From: Crotophaga sulcirostris
Lineage: Eukaryota; Chordata; Aves; Cuculiformes; Crotophagidae
DNA: 64,000 nucleotides
Reading direction: 5' to 3'
Assembly: GCA_013397455.1 (NCBI GenBank)
Contig: VYZB01000118.1
Coordinates: 7,755 to 71,754 of the forward strand
In this document: positions 25,700 to 38,529 of the stretch, piece by piece
Numbering within the stretch: the stretch's first letter is position 1
Layout of the letters: each line of letters opens with the position of its first letter
Notes under the pieces: generated by a model
What the model saw: only the letters and a program-made list of their open reading frames with translations
What the model was told of the DNA's origin: nothing
Databases searched by the model: none
Program-made: the position numbers and the translations under genes

Positions 25700-26630
25700 G
25701 AGGTCATGACTGCTGATCAATACCGAATGTGATGTGAGCACTACTATCTTAATTTTTTTTCTTTTTTTTTTAAAGTGCTGTTTTTTAGCTTGGGTGTGCT
25801 GCAGCAGATCGGTTTCTCAACCACAAGTAATGCTGAACAGAGGGACTAGGAACCTCAAATGCTGGAAAACCAAGGTGCATCAGGTATAAGATTTTCATTT
25901 GGCTAAGAGAGGTGTCCAGCAGAGCCCCATTGTAGAATGGTCCAGGAAATGATCCACAGCATAAGCCTAGCAGCATGATGGAAAAACGCGGAAGTTGTAC
26001 GCAGCAAACTGTTGGTGAATATAGAGAGCAGCTAATGGTATCTTTTATAAATAAACATATTTTTGCTTGTCCCTTTACTATTTTTATCACTAGAATTTGC
26101 AGAGGTCACTGTTAATATGGTAGTGGTAGTAGCCATAATTTGCATTTGTTTCTAGAAGCTAGTTTGGCACCTCAGTAGGACTGAAAAGAGAAGGTATGTG
26201 AAGACATGGTCTCTTTTTTGCTGACAGCTTACAGAATGAAGTGTCCTGGTTTTGGTTAAACCTCGACATGAGGCCAAGCTTGGATTCAACAGGCAGACAT
26301 AAGTATCTGAAAAAAGAAAAAAAGATTAATATACTCAATAGTAGTCTTCCTTAGGATAGAGAGACTGGAAAGTTCCCTGAACTGTTCCTCCTTATGTGAA
26401 GGAATGCTGGGAAGCTGCTTCTTTATAATAGCCTGTCATTATGCATTTCTGAAATGTTTAATGTCTTTTAGCTCATTATTTTATAGCACCATGCTTATAG
26501 GGATCCCATGTGTTTTAGCTTGCTGTAGAAATGGAGGAACTAGACATCATCTTAGGAAGCTTAAATTTCCTAAAAGGGAAGTTTGCACCACTTTTTTTGT
26601 CCTGCGACACCAATATTTTCTCTTGAATAG
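25700..26630. other. Unassigned spacer between LTR and MIR
   Basis: Contains no recognised gene. A 101-codon minus-strand frame at 25785-26090 has no family resemblance. A 27-base motif at 26242-26268 that resembles the joined ends of the LTR family is listed separately with low confidence. Confidence 0.55.
26242..26268 (+). mobile_element. Possible LTR-terminus micro-remnant
   Basis: The 27 bases start TGTCCTGGTTTTGG and end GGTTAAACCTCGACA. As I remember them, these resemble the first about 14 and last about 15 bases of the same avian LTR family seen at 25156-25690, joined with the interior missing. The segment is also an imperfect inverted repeat (TGTCxxGGTTT / AAACCxxGACA), so chance is a real alternative. 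No target duplication is visible. Confidence 0.25.
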
Positions 26631-26635
26631 GTGTG

Positions 26636-26735
26636 GAAAATGAGGCTAGAAAGTTAAATGTCATGGCCAAAGTCATGGCTGAGATGGGATTTAAACCCAC
26701 TTCTCTCCCAGGTGTCTTAACTACAGATCTAATAT
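26636..26735 (-). mobile_element. MIR-type SINE fragment, ancient
   Basis: On the plus strand the order is GGAAAATGAGGC, AAGTTAAATG, TGGCCAAAGTCA, then GCTGAGATGGGATTTAAACCCA. This follows the reverse complement of the MIR 5' half (GAAACTGAGGC, GGTTAAGT, TGCCCAAGGTCACA, GGGATTCGAACCCA), with about 18 bases missing in the middle. The last block corresponds to the tRNA-derived B box, decayed at the CpG. MIR copies spread early in amniote history, so this is likely the oldest dateable insertion in the window. Only the tRNA-related half and part of the core are visible. Confidence 0.75.
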
Positions 26736-27966
26736 GTCATTCTTTGTCTTAAAGGTAATTTATTTTGTAAGTCAAATTCTCGGTATATTGCTCCTAACAT
26801 GTAGCAGGGTAATAAAAATAATTAAGCAGATGTTCGAATCACTAAATGAATGTCATATTTTGTTTGAAGGCTATCCCAACATGAACTTAGATTTTAGTCT
26901 GTAGCTAAAATGTCTGATATACTGTTGGGTTTTAACATTTTAACAGAGAGAAGAGTATTTAGCTACCTTCAATGTGTTCAGCTATTTGATTAATTGAAGT
27001 GCTCAGCAGTCAGCGGACATCTCATTAGCCAATTCACGTAGGCATGCTGTGACTATTTTGGATCACATATCCACAATTCAAATTGATGGTAAAAGTCCAA
27101 TTAAAAAGTAAATGTATTTTCATACATTGTAGCTCTGGCGTTGTCATGTGGCTTGGGTTTTTCCTGTTTCATTCCCAGTTACTCATTTTAATGATGTGCT
27201 CCTGAATGTGAGAAACTAATGTTCTTATTTTGAACTCTGCTTGGAGAAATTGTCAGGCAACCTTTCCCATACTGTTCTGCTCAGCTGCTGCAAAGTTGTG
27301 TACTTTGACTACATGTGCAGAGGTTATTGTGCCAGATGGTGTGGTTGTTTCTGGAATGTGAAGAACCACAGAGAGACCCCTGAAATATATCCCTTATGTC
27401 ATAAAATATCACTTTAACTGGCTTTTCAGAGATGAGACTTATAGGTAAATTAAGGTGCAGAGAGCCAAATTATATCTAACACTGAATATCAAAAAGGTCA
27501 ACTGATACATTTCCAAAGGCATTCAATTTATCTCCAGTATTAGACTACTTTTTAGCAAAATGTTCTTTATTGTCTTCAGTTTCTTGCTTTAGTCTATTGT
27601 TTAAAAGGCAGAATGTAAATTTATCCATCAAATAATAGTTTAAGTCTCTAAATGATGTGTTTTCTTATTCATCATACATAAAGTAGAAATTATAAAATGT
27701 ATTTGCTAGCACTTTAGACTAGATAGAATTATACAGTTCAATTGAAGTAGTGCAAAGCTACAACAAATATAGGAACAAAAAAGAAAGCAAATTAAAAATA
27801 AAGTTTTCTAATGGCTAAACTCCTTAAACAGCCTATGAGTTACATGAAGCAAATATCAGTGCTGGAGCAAGGGAGTGGGCAGGAGAGGGGACTCCTCTTT
27901 CAGTTGCAACCATCAGTTCTGCTGACTGAGATCTATTATGAATCTGACACTCCCCACACCCCTAGT

Positions 27967-27996
27967 AAGAGGGTACAACAGAAGAGGGTACAACAT
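27967..27996. repeat. 15-bp tandem doubling
   Basis: The unit AAGAGGGTACAACAG is repeated immediately, with one difference at the last base. Confidence 0.85.
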
Positions 27997-28095
27997 ATTT
28001 ACGTGGCCCGTGAACTCTGCTAGCTGGTGTAGGTTGGGGAAATTTAGGATTCTGCAAGTCTCTTTCTTCTTAATCCAAGGGTAACATCTGAGCTC

Positions 28096-28113
28096 ACTCA
28101 CCTGCAGGTGAGT
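28096..28113. repeat. 18-bp perfect palindrome
   Basis: ACTCACCTGCAGGTGAGT equals its own reverse complement. It contains CAGGTG and CACCTG E-box-like hexamers and reads as a consensus vertebrate 5' splice site (CAG then GTGAGT) on both strands. No exon is recognised beside it. Confidence 0.9.
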
Positions 28114-29621
28114 TCTTGGTGATCTTGAAAGGGCTTCATGAGCCACACATGACATCCCTTTTTGCCATGGGTGCTCGTGTTCTACCAGGAAGCAACTGAA
28201 CTTCAAGGTACCAGTGAATTCAGTTCTGTGTAGGAACCCATCTTGCTCCAACTGACCATGATCAGTGCCTATGAATACGCATATTCTACATCTTTTTTTC
28301 GTGTATATATATAGTATTCCCTTTTCCCAAAGGCTCTTGGAACAGCACTTAGCCATGCCTACTTATTGGGCTCCAAGAGCATCCACAACAGTTGAAAGCT
28401 GGGGAGATGGGCAGTGAAACTGAGTGGGCTAAATCACAGCCCTATGTGGCATGTACATTCGCTAGATTTAAGTGCAGAGCAGCTAACATCTGATTAAACT
28501 GCAGCTCCCAGACACTATTGCAGATTTTTATTTAATCTTCCCACTCAGTATGTGAGCATTCACCATTCTCTTCAACCTCTGTATTATACAAGGGAAAAAA
28601 AAGGAACAGAAAAGGTTTGCCAGTGACTGTAGACTTATGAGTGCAAGCTTTTACGAATCTGTTCTGAAAATTAAAGCTTTTTTTTTTCTTGTGGCAGTTT
28701 CTAAGTGTGTGTAATTCAGGATCCTCACATTTAGATGTTGGCAACATGGTTGCTACTTCAATATTTTTGATGTTTCATGGTCAGCTTCTTTCATCTTCAG
28801 CGTACTTCAATTATTGAAAAAAATTGCACATAAGTGCTTTGAGTAATAAAGTTCCATTTGTAAATCCCCACACAGTGAGGAGACGAACACACATACTGTG
28901 ACCAGAGTTTAATGAGAAGCAGTAGACTGATCCATTCACATTGATGCAGACTTTTGAAGTTCATCATTCAGTGTCAAAACAAGCATTTTACTAAGTAACT
29001 TGCTACATAGATTAAACTAAAAGGTTATTTTGATTAACTTTTTGTCATTTGTCATTTTGTCAGATGAACTAAGAAAATATCATTTAAATTCTACAGATGC
29101 TTATCTTTATTAACATCTCAAATCTTACCAGAGGGTTACTTTATTTTTCCATGCCACATAATAATACCTTGCTGCTTTGAGGTGCACCGACTAGTTAGTC
29201 TTTTGTGTCTACCCAGTATTCATTTAAGTATCATTTATTCATTGTGATTAGTAATCAGATCTGGGTAAGAGAGATAAAGCAAATGTAAAAATATTCCTCT
29301 GTCTCTGAGTTATTTCTTGCTTTTAAGGCAGAGGAAAAGTAAAACAGGTCATCAAGAAATTAAATACAAAAAGATCAGAGGTGAGATAATGAGCTCATTT
29401 GCATTGCATTCAGGATTTGTTTTGAACTTCAAAACATGAGATCATAAACTAGACAACATTTAAATACTGCCAGCTATATGAAAGACTAAATCAAAATGTT
29501 TGGGTTTTTTTTTTTCATCCTCTAACAATTAGTCTCTTACTGGTCTCACTGGATGTTTTCAGTCGTTCATTTGGTTGTCTCTAAATGGAAATTCTGTTGT
29601 ATATGCTTGCTTTCTTTTTTC

Positions 29622-29636
29622 TTTTTTTTTTTTTTT
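29622..29636. repeat. T15 homopolymer
   Basis: Fifteen consecutive T, preceded by a TTTCTTTTTTC stretch. No retroposon body is recognised next to it. Confidence 0.9.
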
Positions 29637-32600
29637 AAATATCCAAACCCAACAAGAAATAACCCCAAAAGTCTACTATAAATAGCACTTAGTGAAGAGT
29701 AGAAGAACCGAAGAGGTATTGGGCAGGAAACAGAATTGCAGGTGTTGGGTTATTCAAGAAGCTACTGCTTTAAAAATGTTTTACTGCTGGTACAGTTCAG
29801 GGCTCAGCTTTAGCAGGATGAGATTTGTGCTACATCACAGAAAAACAGAGCTGAGGTAACTGACCCCCAGATACAGTTTTCCTCTCCATTAGAAGATGTT
29901 TTCCAGGAATTTCACAGTAATGTTTATTCCTAGTAATTTTACAGGCACAGTATACTATTCAGAATTCTGTGATGGCTGAAGGAAAGGAACCTTAGGTTTT
30001 CTAGATTGTGGCTTTACAATCTGCCTCAGAATGGTGGAAAATACATGGGAGAGCTGTACTTTCCCTACTCCAAGAACAGAACAAAGGACAATCTGAGCCT
30101 GAGATTAAGATGGTGGAGTGTAGGTTGGTACATATGTTAGGATGTTACCAGTAAGATTTCCATATTTGCCCTTCTATTCCTTCCCCATTTAATTTCTTTG
30201 TAGTGGATAAGGTGGTTCACAGTGTTTTACTGACCAGATTATTCCTCATATGCTTATAGTAAGGCTGGAGATGGTTTTTATGTCTTTTAATTCCCCTTTC
30301 CCATTTACCTGGATGAAGCCTTCTTGCTCTCTTCACAACAGAGAAATTAGTTTTCTGAGCAGAGCCAGGCAAGGACCTCTGGCTATGTCAGGACTTCCCT
30401 TTCCTCTGTTTCCCTGAACAGTCAGCCAAGGCTATGACAATTTTAGCCCTCTGTGATAAATGATAGTTCAGCCAGTTTATGACTACACTGGAGGATGGAG
30501 CTTAAAGATATAATGGGATAAACTCTCAGGATGGACAAATTTGCTCAAATAAATAAAACCATGGAAGGGTATCATGTTTTTCCTTGTTCTTTTTGCAATG
30601 TCTGAAACTAACCTATGGCCTAGCTACCACATTACTGTAAAGTCATTTGATTTTTCATTATTTAGGTCATCAGTTCAAATTTAGTCCAAGATGTAAGTTG
30701 GCCCGATCTTTTGTAAATTAGACACGCTTGACTTGGGGTACTGTCAGATACTCAGTAACTAAAAGTGGAAATGCAAAATTACATATTTGCTTTGCCAGTA
30801 TAAAAATGGAAACAGAGACAAAAACATAGAGTGATATGAGTAAAAAGCAGCTCAGGTGACTTTTTTCAGAAAGCCTAATGAAGTCTCCAGTCAGCCCCAC
30901 TGATAAAGCTGCTATTCCTGCGTGCAATCTATTTTCTGCTGAATATAATCAGCCAAACAAACATAAAATAATCTTGTTTGATGCAGACTGCTGTGTTGGC
31001 ACCTGAACAGCACCTAATGTGCCAGCTGCTGCTTTGTTTTGTTTTGCGTTTTTTTGTTTGTTTCTGGCTGTATTAATGGATTTTACATATTTTTTATTAT
31101 CCAGTGAAAATATAATAAAGACCATTCAGGATATGTGGATGCCAAGATGGTTTTGTGGAGAAATTTGGATGCATAGCATCTATTTTTTTATTAGGTGATC
31201 TTTATATGTTTTCACTTGATTATACCTGTACAAAATATGCGGCTTGTTTGCTGCTTTGCGTGAGCACTAGGGATCCACTGTGGATTTTGTAGGTGTGCCT
31301 GTACACTATATGCCACATGGATATACAGCAGGTACTCTTCTGTATTGCTACTGTCACAGAAAAAAGAAACATTCTGTGCCTCTCTTTATCCTCTGCTCCT
31401 TTTCTCAAGAAAACCTAATTCCAAAAATGCTAAAATTTTCAGGGAGGTGAAAGAAAGGGGAGGTTTGAATTTTTAATTACGTCAGCGTTTCAGTTAATTT
31501 CTTTTTTGGTTTGCTTTCACCTTCTCAATGGTCTGTCTCAGGTATCAGTACCTTCCATTCCTGGATAGTGAAAATAGTGTGAAAAAGTAAAATATTAGAT
31601 TATTTGGACCCGTAAGAGACTGATCAGAAAAAAATATTTGTAAATGTGAAAGTTATTTAGGATTCTGTTAAATTTAGTTGGACAGGCTTGGTTAACAGAT
31701 CATTTACTTTCCCAGGTGAAATTAGTGCTGATTTCTGAAGCAGGTTAGGGTTGAATTCTAGGACTTGTAAGAATTTTTTTGATAGTTGTGGAAGGAAATA
31801 TCTGAGAAAATCTCAGATAGCAAAGCACTAGTTATGGTCTTTTTGTGCATGCAATGACTATTACTTATCCAATAATTCTCATATATAATAAACATAGATC
31901 TTCACATACCCTTTAGCATTTGCAATGTCTGTGGGGGTTTTAAAAACCATGCCATAGTAATTTAGATGGGAAAATTTGATTTATCTTGATTTTGTGTATT
32001 GCCCAGAGATCTTCCCTCAAATAATAATCAATTTCATATTTCTGATAAAAGCTTCATGCAATATTTATGGTTTTAAAGAGTTTTAGACTGGCAGTGTTTA
32101 TAAAATACTTTGGAAAAATCCTTGTTTAAAAATGTTGGGATAACAGCTGTCTATAGAAACACTATCTGTATTAAAACAACTATGTAACATTTAGATTATT
32201 TTTATGTCTGGTAGTATAAACCATATAACTTAATCACAGCTACCCCAACATCTCATTCTTTAAATTTTTTGAAGTAAAATACATTTCAGGAATAAAATAT
32301 ACAAGAGGTTTGTGGTATCTGATTAAATATGAGCAGTAATATGAAGTGCATAAAATATATAGTGCACAAAAGTATATACAAAGGTGTGTCAACACAGGCA
32401 AACAAATAGGCATTTGGGTGTATACGCATACATGGCTTTTTGATATATCAGGATATGGGGCTTTAAAAATCATTATTACCAGTGTTTACCACTTGCTTGC
32501 TTTCCAGTCTGCATGGCTTATTGCATACTATAATTTGAAAAGATCTTACTAGGGTAATGAACAATAAAAAAATTGTAATTCATCCTAATAAGCTTGAATG

Positions 32601-35600
32601 GTAACCCACATGCCTTGGACATTTCTAGCCAGGCATAATTTATCCACATCTTTGGCTGTGAAACAGTGTGGATCTTCTTAACTGAGTCCCTGACAGATGG
32701 TTTAAGCTTTTTCAGGACTACATTTCCAATCATTTTGCCCATATTGCAAAATTGGCCTTGAAAAAGGGTAAAGAGTTGTTATGCTGCATTAACATCTCTT
32801 CTGAATTGCTTGCTGTGAAGGACATGAAAAAAAGAAGGAAATCAGAAAGGAATGTTTTAAAAATACAAGTCTGAAAGTTACAACTGTTAGACATGATGAT
32901 GATCTTAAATTATATCCTTCACCTCAATTTGAATATGAATGTGGTCACATTATGTGTGATAATGAAAACACAACTTTCCCTTACTTTGTTTCATAAATGA
33001 TTCAGATGGCATTCATGGTATAAGAAGTGCTAAAAGTGCTGTAATTAGAAAGACTTCCTATACTGTTAAACCCTGCTGATGGACAGCACCATTGACTGTT
33101 ATTAAATGAACAGGGATTTCTGTGGCACATTTCAAGATTTTTGCTACTCTGAATGGAAAGGCTCAAATATCTGCATTCATTTCTGCATGAAACATGTATT
33201 GATCACACGGACTGTGCCGAATTTTCATTTTCTTTTGCAGCTTCAGCTGACTGGCTTCTTCGTATAAAGTGCTGTTCTTTTCTTCTTTCTACCTTTTCGT
33301 TTATGATAAAAATCAATGAAAGCTGAAGCCTTCCACAGTCATCTATAAAATGCAATTACTGTATACAACACACAGTAAAACTCCTGTGGTGTATATGTTG
33401 AGACATAATTTATGCCACTTACCTCCAAAGAGGTATTGATCGTACTCTGAATATCTTACAAAAGGGCTGTTGAATGCAAGCTCAAGGAAATATGTGGTTA
33501 TTGGATCTGATCTATAATTTGATTAATAATGACCTATTTCTTGAACTCTGCTCCTTACTGCACTGTTTTCTGTGACTGAACCTTTTATCTCTGAATATTG
33601 CCCCTGCTGCTCTCTTTGAAGAGGCCCACCCCGCCTTGCTGTCCCTCAGACTCACTGTTGTCTCTGTGATCCCCACCAATGGAGCCATAGGAGAAGATTG
33701 AAATGACCTGGCAAGTTTGGTTATTTTTTTTTTCAAATGGCTGGCAATCTTTGCTAAATCTGAAAGTGGTCATTGCCCACCACAGCCTGCACCCATTGTG
33801 TGGTGGGATCCAGTTCTTGTTTTCCTGCTGCTTATAGGAAGGAAAAGCAATTCTGAATAAACTGTCCAGCAAGGATTCTCTGTGTGATATGAGGTCAAAA
33901 CCCCATCAGTTAGTTTAGCTTATGGTTTTGGGAGCTGCGATCTAGCACATAAAATACCAGGAAAAACCCTCAAGAATGATATAAATCAGAAAGTGGGTGG
34001 ATTTTATGCAAAGCCTTGCAGTGTTCTGGTAGTAGGGCAATACCTGCACCGCAACATCATGAGAATAAACCCTTTCTGGAAGATTAAACCCCTGCTACTC
34101 AATGTCTCAGCACCTTTTACTCAGGTAAATCCCTCAAATAAAGAATTGTTGAGTGGTGTCTCTGACCTGACAGTTTCCATTTCAGAGTTCAGATTCCTTG
34201 AGACACTGCAATGTTAGCAATTTGCTGTACTATGTGAAAAAAAACATTGTGTATTCATAGAATGAGAGTTCAGGAGCGTTTAATTCGCTTTGGGCAGAGA
34301 CCCGGGTAGCAGGGTAAGCTTCTCTATTATATGATTACAGTAAATAGTTCAACCTTGTTCTGACATAAATGCCCTGTTTTGGGATTTCACGGAAGTTAAT
34401 TGCCTATTGTGATTGCACTGTGGTTGATGAATGCCATAGTGGAACATGACAAAACACTATTTATTTAAAATGAGAAAAATAGCCTGTTAAAGGAATAGTA
34501 GAAATATAATTTAGGCCCAGATTGGCCTAAACTAATTCAAAATAGAAATATGCATAATAAGAGACACTTTCCTTTCCATCTGTTCATTGGTGGGATTTTG
34601 AACTAAGCATAAGCTTGTTTCATCAGTTCTGGAAATCTAAAAGTGTTGCTTGCGTAGAAACTGAATAAAAAACAAACTAAAATACAGTAGCATCATTGCA
34701 CATATAGAAAAAAACCAGACTAAGAAAATCAAGCTAGAACCTGAATTTGATTACAAAATGCCTTTTTGTTTTACTAATAATAGTTATGAAAACCTAGTCT
34801 CAGTGAAGTCAATGTTGGTCTATTATTGTATTCCGAAGAGCAGCGATTATAGCTGTAATTTCTGTAGCCACCGCTATTACCTGCTTGGGTAAAATCCGAT
34901 CTCAGTTTTTCTGTTAGAAGCTTTATATCTTTGCTTGAGATAAAAGACAAAATTACTTAAAAAACTGTCTGTTGAGTCTATGAAACTTGACTGTGCTTTT
35001 AATAAGGGGTGAAAGGGTCACTACATTTAGAAGCAAATCAACTAGTCTAATTTCTTTACTGATTTTTTTTAGGTGTATTCCATAAAGTTTTGTCCACACA
35101 AGTAAGAAAAAATGGCTTTTTAATATCAAGATGATATGAATAAGAACTGAGTAAAGTTCCTGATACAGAGCAGTAGTCCAGTCCAACTATGCAGTGGAGG
35201 TGAAATCCATGCATGGCTTTCTGGAAAGCTCTTACCATGAGTGAGCTTGATTTTTTGTTTGAAGAACAAAGAGGAATAGTAATTAGGTGACCATTTTTAG
35301 AACTCGGCCACTGTGTTTGGGGACTAATACCAAGAATTTATTTTATAAGCCGGAGAAATCATATTTAGGAAATTACGGAGGGAATGAAAGCTTGGTTGAA
35401 TCAAATGATCACAGATTGACCAACACCAGCCAATATAATTTAGCTATGAAAAAGGTCAAGTATTCCTGAGGTAAGTCAGGTGGGGTACATCTATAGAGAT
35501 GTGAAATGATATTACTGGTACTTTGTCTGGAAAATTATGTGCCATTCTGGTCATTCATATTCAAGGAGAAAAGAAAAATCTTAGGTACAGAATAAAGACT

Positions 35601-36887
35601 ACTAAAATGACTTAGGGAAAGGCTGGGTTCTTTTTGAAGGGGAGACTAAAAGGTGGCTTTTTAAGCCCACTGGGAAGGAGTTATGTCTGCTCTGTATAAA
35701 TATACCAGGGTTAAACACAAAGTAAGAAGACGACAGTTTCTTCAGCTAAACAAAAATGTCACCATAGGGAATGAATGTCTAGTGATTGCCCATGAATAAA
35801 TTCAGACTAGAGGTCATCTAGCCATCAGAAAAGTGGAGTCTGGAGCATCTGGCCAGTTAGAAGAGCTGAGCGAAGACCTTAATTAGTGTTAAGGCAAACT
35901 TTGATCAGTTTCTGAAAGACATGATGGGATGTGGCACCTGTAATAGCTCATCAGGTCCTATGCCTTTTAACTCATATGAGCTAAGTCCACCCATTTAAAT
36001 TGATATAATGCTGCCGACTTCAGTTTGACTGCATAGCCATATAAGCATAGCAGCACTTTATCTAAAATGTAAATGATGCTTTGCAGAGACAGCAAGAGAC
36101 TTAAAAAAAAATATTAGTTGCAACCAGGACTAGGGGATTCATCTGAACTTACTTTGCTTGGTGAAGACCTAACAGAGGGTCAGGAAGCTATCTGTGATCT
36201 TTCCAATGACAGCTATTCAGCTGGAGTAGCCTGAAGCTAAAATCTCTCGAGAGGACATTAGATGAAGCAAAGTTTGACAAAATGCAGTCATGTTTCTTCA
36301 ACAATCTTTTTAATTACAATGCACACTGCCCAGGGCATGTAGGAGAGGGCATTGTGGAGTCCATGCAACACTACCCTGTGTGGAAATTTCCTATTAATGG
36401 AAGAACTGTCACACAGCTGGTTACCTGTGCCACCTTTTCACCTTCTAGAACAAGACCAAACTAACTGTAATTGCCTAAGTACATTCTAGTTTGGTAAGTA
36501 AAGGAGAGAAAAAAAGAAGTCTGTTATTGCACAGTAAATACTGAACACCTTTTATTTACCTGACATGTTGGCTCTGTAAGTTTTCATTCATTTGGAATTC
36601 TGCGGTTATTAGCTGAGACCAATGTTACCAGGATACCAAAGCATAGCTGAGTCTAGCTTGAGTGTCCCAGAAGGGATCAGACAACCGAAATGGTGTTTAT
36701 CCTCAATTTGAAGAACAGTTTACCAGACTGTGCCTAGTCACTGGCACACTGTCTTGTCTGTCCCTGAGAGCTGATGTGTTTGATCTACATGATCATGACA
36801 CTGGGAGAATGAACCTTCGTATTATCTGAGCTGTGGGTGGTCAGCAAGGGGTCTTGAACAGGTGATTTCAATTCCTGACTGGGAAGT

Positions 36888-36919
36888 TAAATCTGATGGG
36901 AAGTAAATCTGATGGGAAG
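36888..36919. repeat. Exact 16-bp tandem doubling
   Basis: The unit TAAATCTGATGGGAAG occurs twice head to tail without mismatch (36888-36903, 36904-36919), which suggests a recent slippage or repair duplication. Confidence 0.95.
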
Positions 36920-37928
36920 TATTTACAGCATATCAAAACTTCACAGGGGCAGGGGATAGATAAATGGTTGCTTTGGTCTGTCATTGTCCCTCCACTTTCC
37001 CATTCCCCTTTTATTGACTATTATGTCGCATTCTGGCAGATGGAGGAGCTGGGAACTGGCACTGGAGGCTGCGTAGCAGCCTCTGCCAACCTTGTATCTG
37101 TCATGATTCTCCCCTGTGCGGAGGGAATCTGTAGGCAAAGGGAGATTCTTGGGGTGGCTTTGCATACCTTGGCAGCTTGAAGTATCTTAAGCATATCTAC
37201 CCTATAGTTACATGCTAAATTTTACATACAGATCGAATACGCAGAGTTGATACTGCCTGTTCACTGGTTGATGTTTTGGGAGTTAGAATTTGTCTATAAA
37301 AACATACCCAGTCTATTTAATTTAAAATATTTGTCCTAGATAGGACTTATCTTTGTGACCTAGGAAGTGTCTGGCATCTGCTTTGAGCAAGTATTTTTAT
37401 AATTCTATAGGCTGTATATATGACATGGAATTTAATCTTTTGCAGGATTTCTTGATCTTTCATGATCTTTGGCCACAAAATTTTATATAAGTTTATATTC
37501 TGTTAGTTTGTCAGTTTCCATCTCTCATTTCAAGTGGAAAATATGGATTTAGAGAGTTTTCTAGTGGTTTATAGCAATGGGAGGTTGGATTTTGGTCTGT
37601 GTTTATGTAATAGTGGTTTAGACTAGTATGTTACTTTGATTCACCCAGGCTTAGGCTATGGACATAGTTGGTTAGCTGCTATGCGTCAGCTAATGGGTGA
37701 TAACTTGCCAGAATCTTAATTTTACTACTTTCAGTTCTGTGACTGTATACCAGAAATGTTCTGTGGATTAGAGAACAAGTCAGGTATAAAAACTCTGACT
37801 TGTTTCTGAAGAGAAGGTTCGGCAGCACAAATACAAATGATTTGTACATCTCCCAGCCACACTGTGGCAGACAAGTGTTTCCAGGTGTATTTAGAAGTGT
37901 TAGGCCTGTGTTTGCCTTGAATACAAGA

Positions 37929-38525
37929 TCATAGAAGCATAGAATTGTTTGGTTGGAAAAGACCTTTGAGATCATCCAGTCCAACTGTACCTGTTCACTA
38001 CCAAACCATAGCCCTGAGCTCCTTGTCTACATGTTTTTTAAATCTCTCCAGGGATGGAGACTCAACCACTTCTCTAAGCAGCCTGTTCCAGTGCCTCATA
38101 ACTCTGTCTGTGAAGAATTTTTTTCTAATATCCAATCTAAACCTCCTCTCGCACAATCTGAGGCTGTTTCCTCTTGTCCTATCACTTCTTACTTGGGAAA
38201 AGAGACTGACACCCACCTCGCTACAACCTCCTTTCAGGGAGTTGTAGACAGTGATAAGGGCACCTCTCAGCCTCCTTTTCTCCAGGATAAACAATCCCAG
38301 TTCCCTCAGCTGCCTCTCATAAGACTCGTTCTCCAGCCCCTTCACCAGCTTTGTTGCCCTTCTCTGGACATGCTCCAGCACCTCGATGTCTTTCTTGTAG
38401 TGAGGGGCCCAAAACTGAAGACAGGATTCAAGGTGCAGCCTCACCAGTGCTGAGTACAGGGGCATGATCACTTCCCTAGTCCTGCTGACCACACTGAAGA
38501 TGCAGCCCATTGGGTTTCTTGCTAT
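37929..38525 (-). mobile_element. CR1 LINE fragment, copy 3 (5'-truncated, minus strand)
   Basis: Minus-strand CR1 copy of about 600 bases. Its 3' end is at 37929, where the plus strand reads ATCATAGAAGCATAGAATTG, the reverse of the CR1 octamer tail, followed by the reversed 3' UTR phrase (AAGACCTTTGAGATCATCCAGTC). It runs leftward from a truncation point near 38525 through the ORF2 C-terminus. It belongs with copies 2 and 5 by protein sequence. Confidence 0.96.
37998..38510 (-). pseudogene. CR1 ORF2 C-terminal segment, open over 170 codons
   Basis: The frame shows [18 protein letters not shown], then [32 protein letters not shown], the [17 protein letters not shown] block, and [16 protein letters not shown] before its natural stop. 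There is no stop codon or frameshift in 170 codons. The RT catalytic core (FADD) and endonuclease are absent because of 5' truncation, so the fragment is inert as a retrotransposon. The methionine at its start is internal to ORF2 and is not a real initiation site. The lack of lesions suggests a fairly young copy, though its short length makes this weak evidence. Confidence 0.93.
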
Positions 38526-38529
38526 TGCA

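Larger units (their letters stand above)
26740..37920. other. Unassigned non-coding stretch, about 11 kb
   Basis: No exon, RNA gene or transposon was recognised. The longest open frame outside CR1 in the window (147 codons, minus strand, 27913-28356) lies here and resembles nothing I know. Small structures are listed separately: a 15-bp doubling, an 18-bp palindrome, a T15 run and a 16-bp doubling. Some complex, non-repetitive parts (for example 27000-27170) could be conserved non-coding DNA, which sequence inspection alone cannot establish. Confidence 0.5.

Noticed and set aside
27913..28356. 147-codon minus-strand open frame, the longest outside CR1
   Set aside because: No family resemblance or repeated domain. 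By a rough estimate, roughly one frame of this length is expected by chance in six frames of AT-rich DNA this long.
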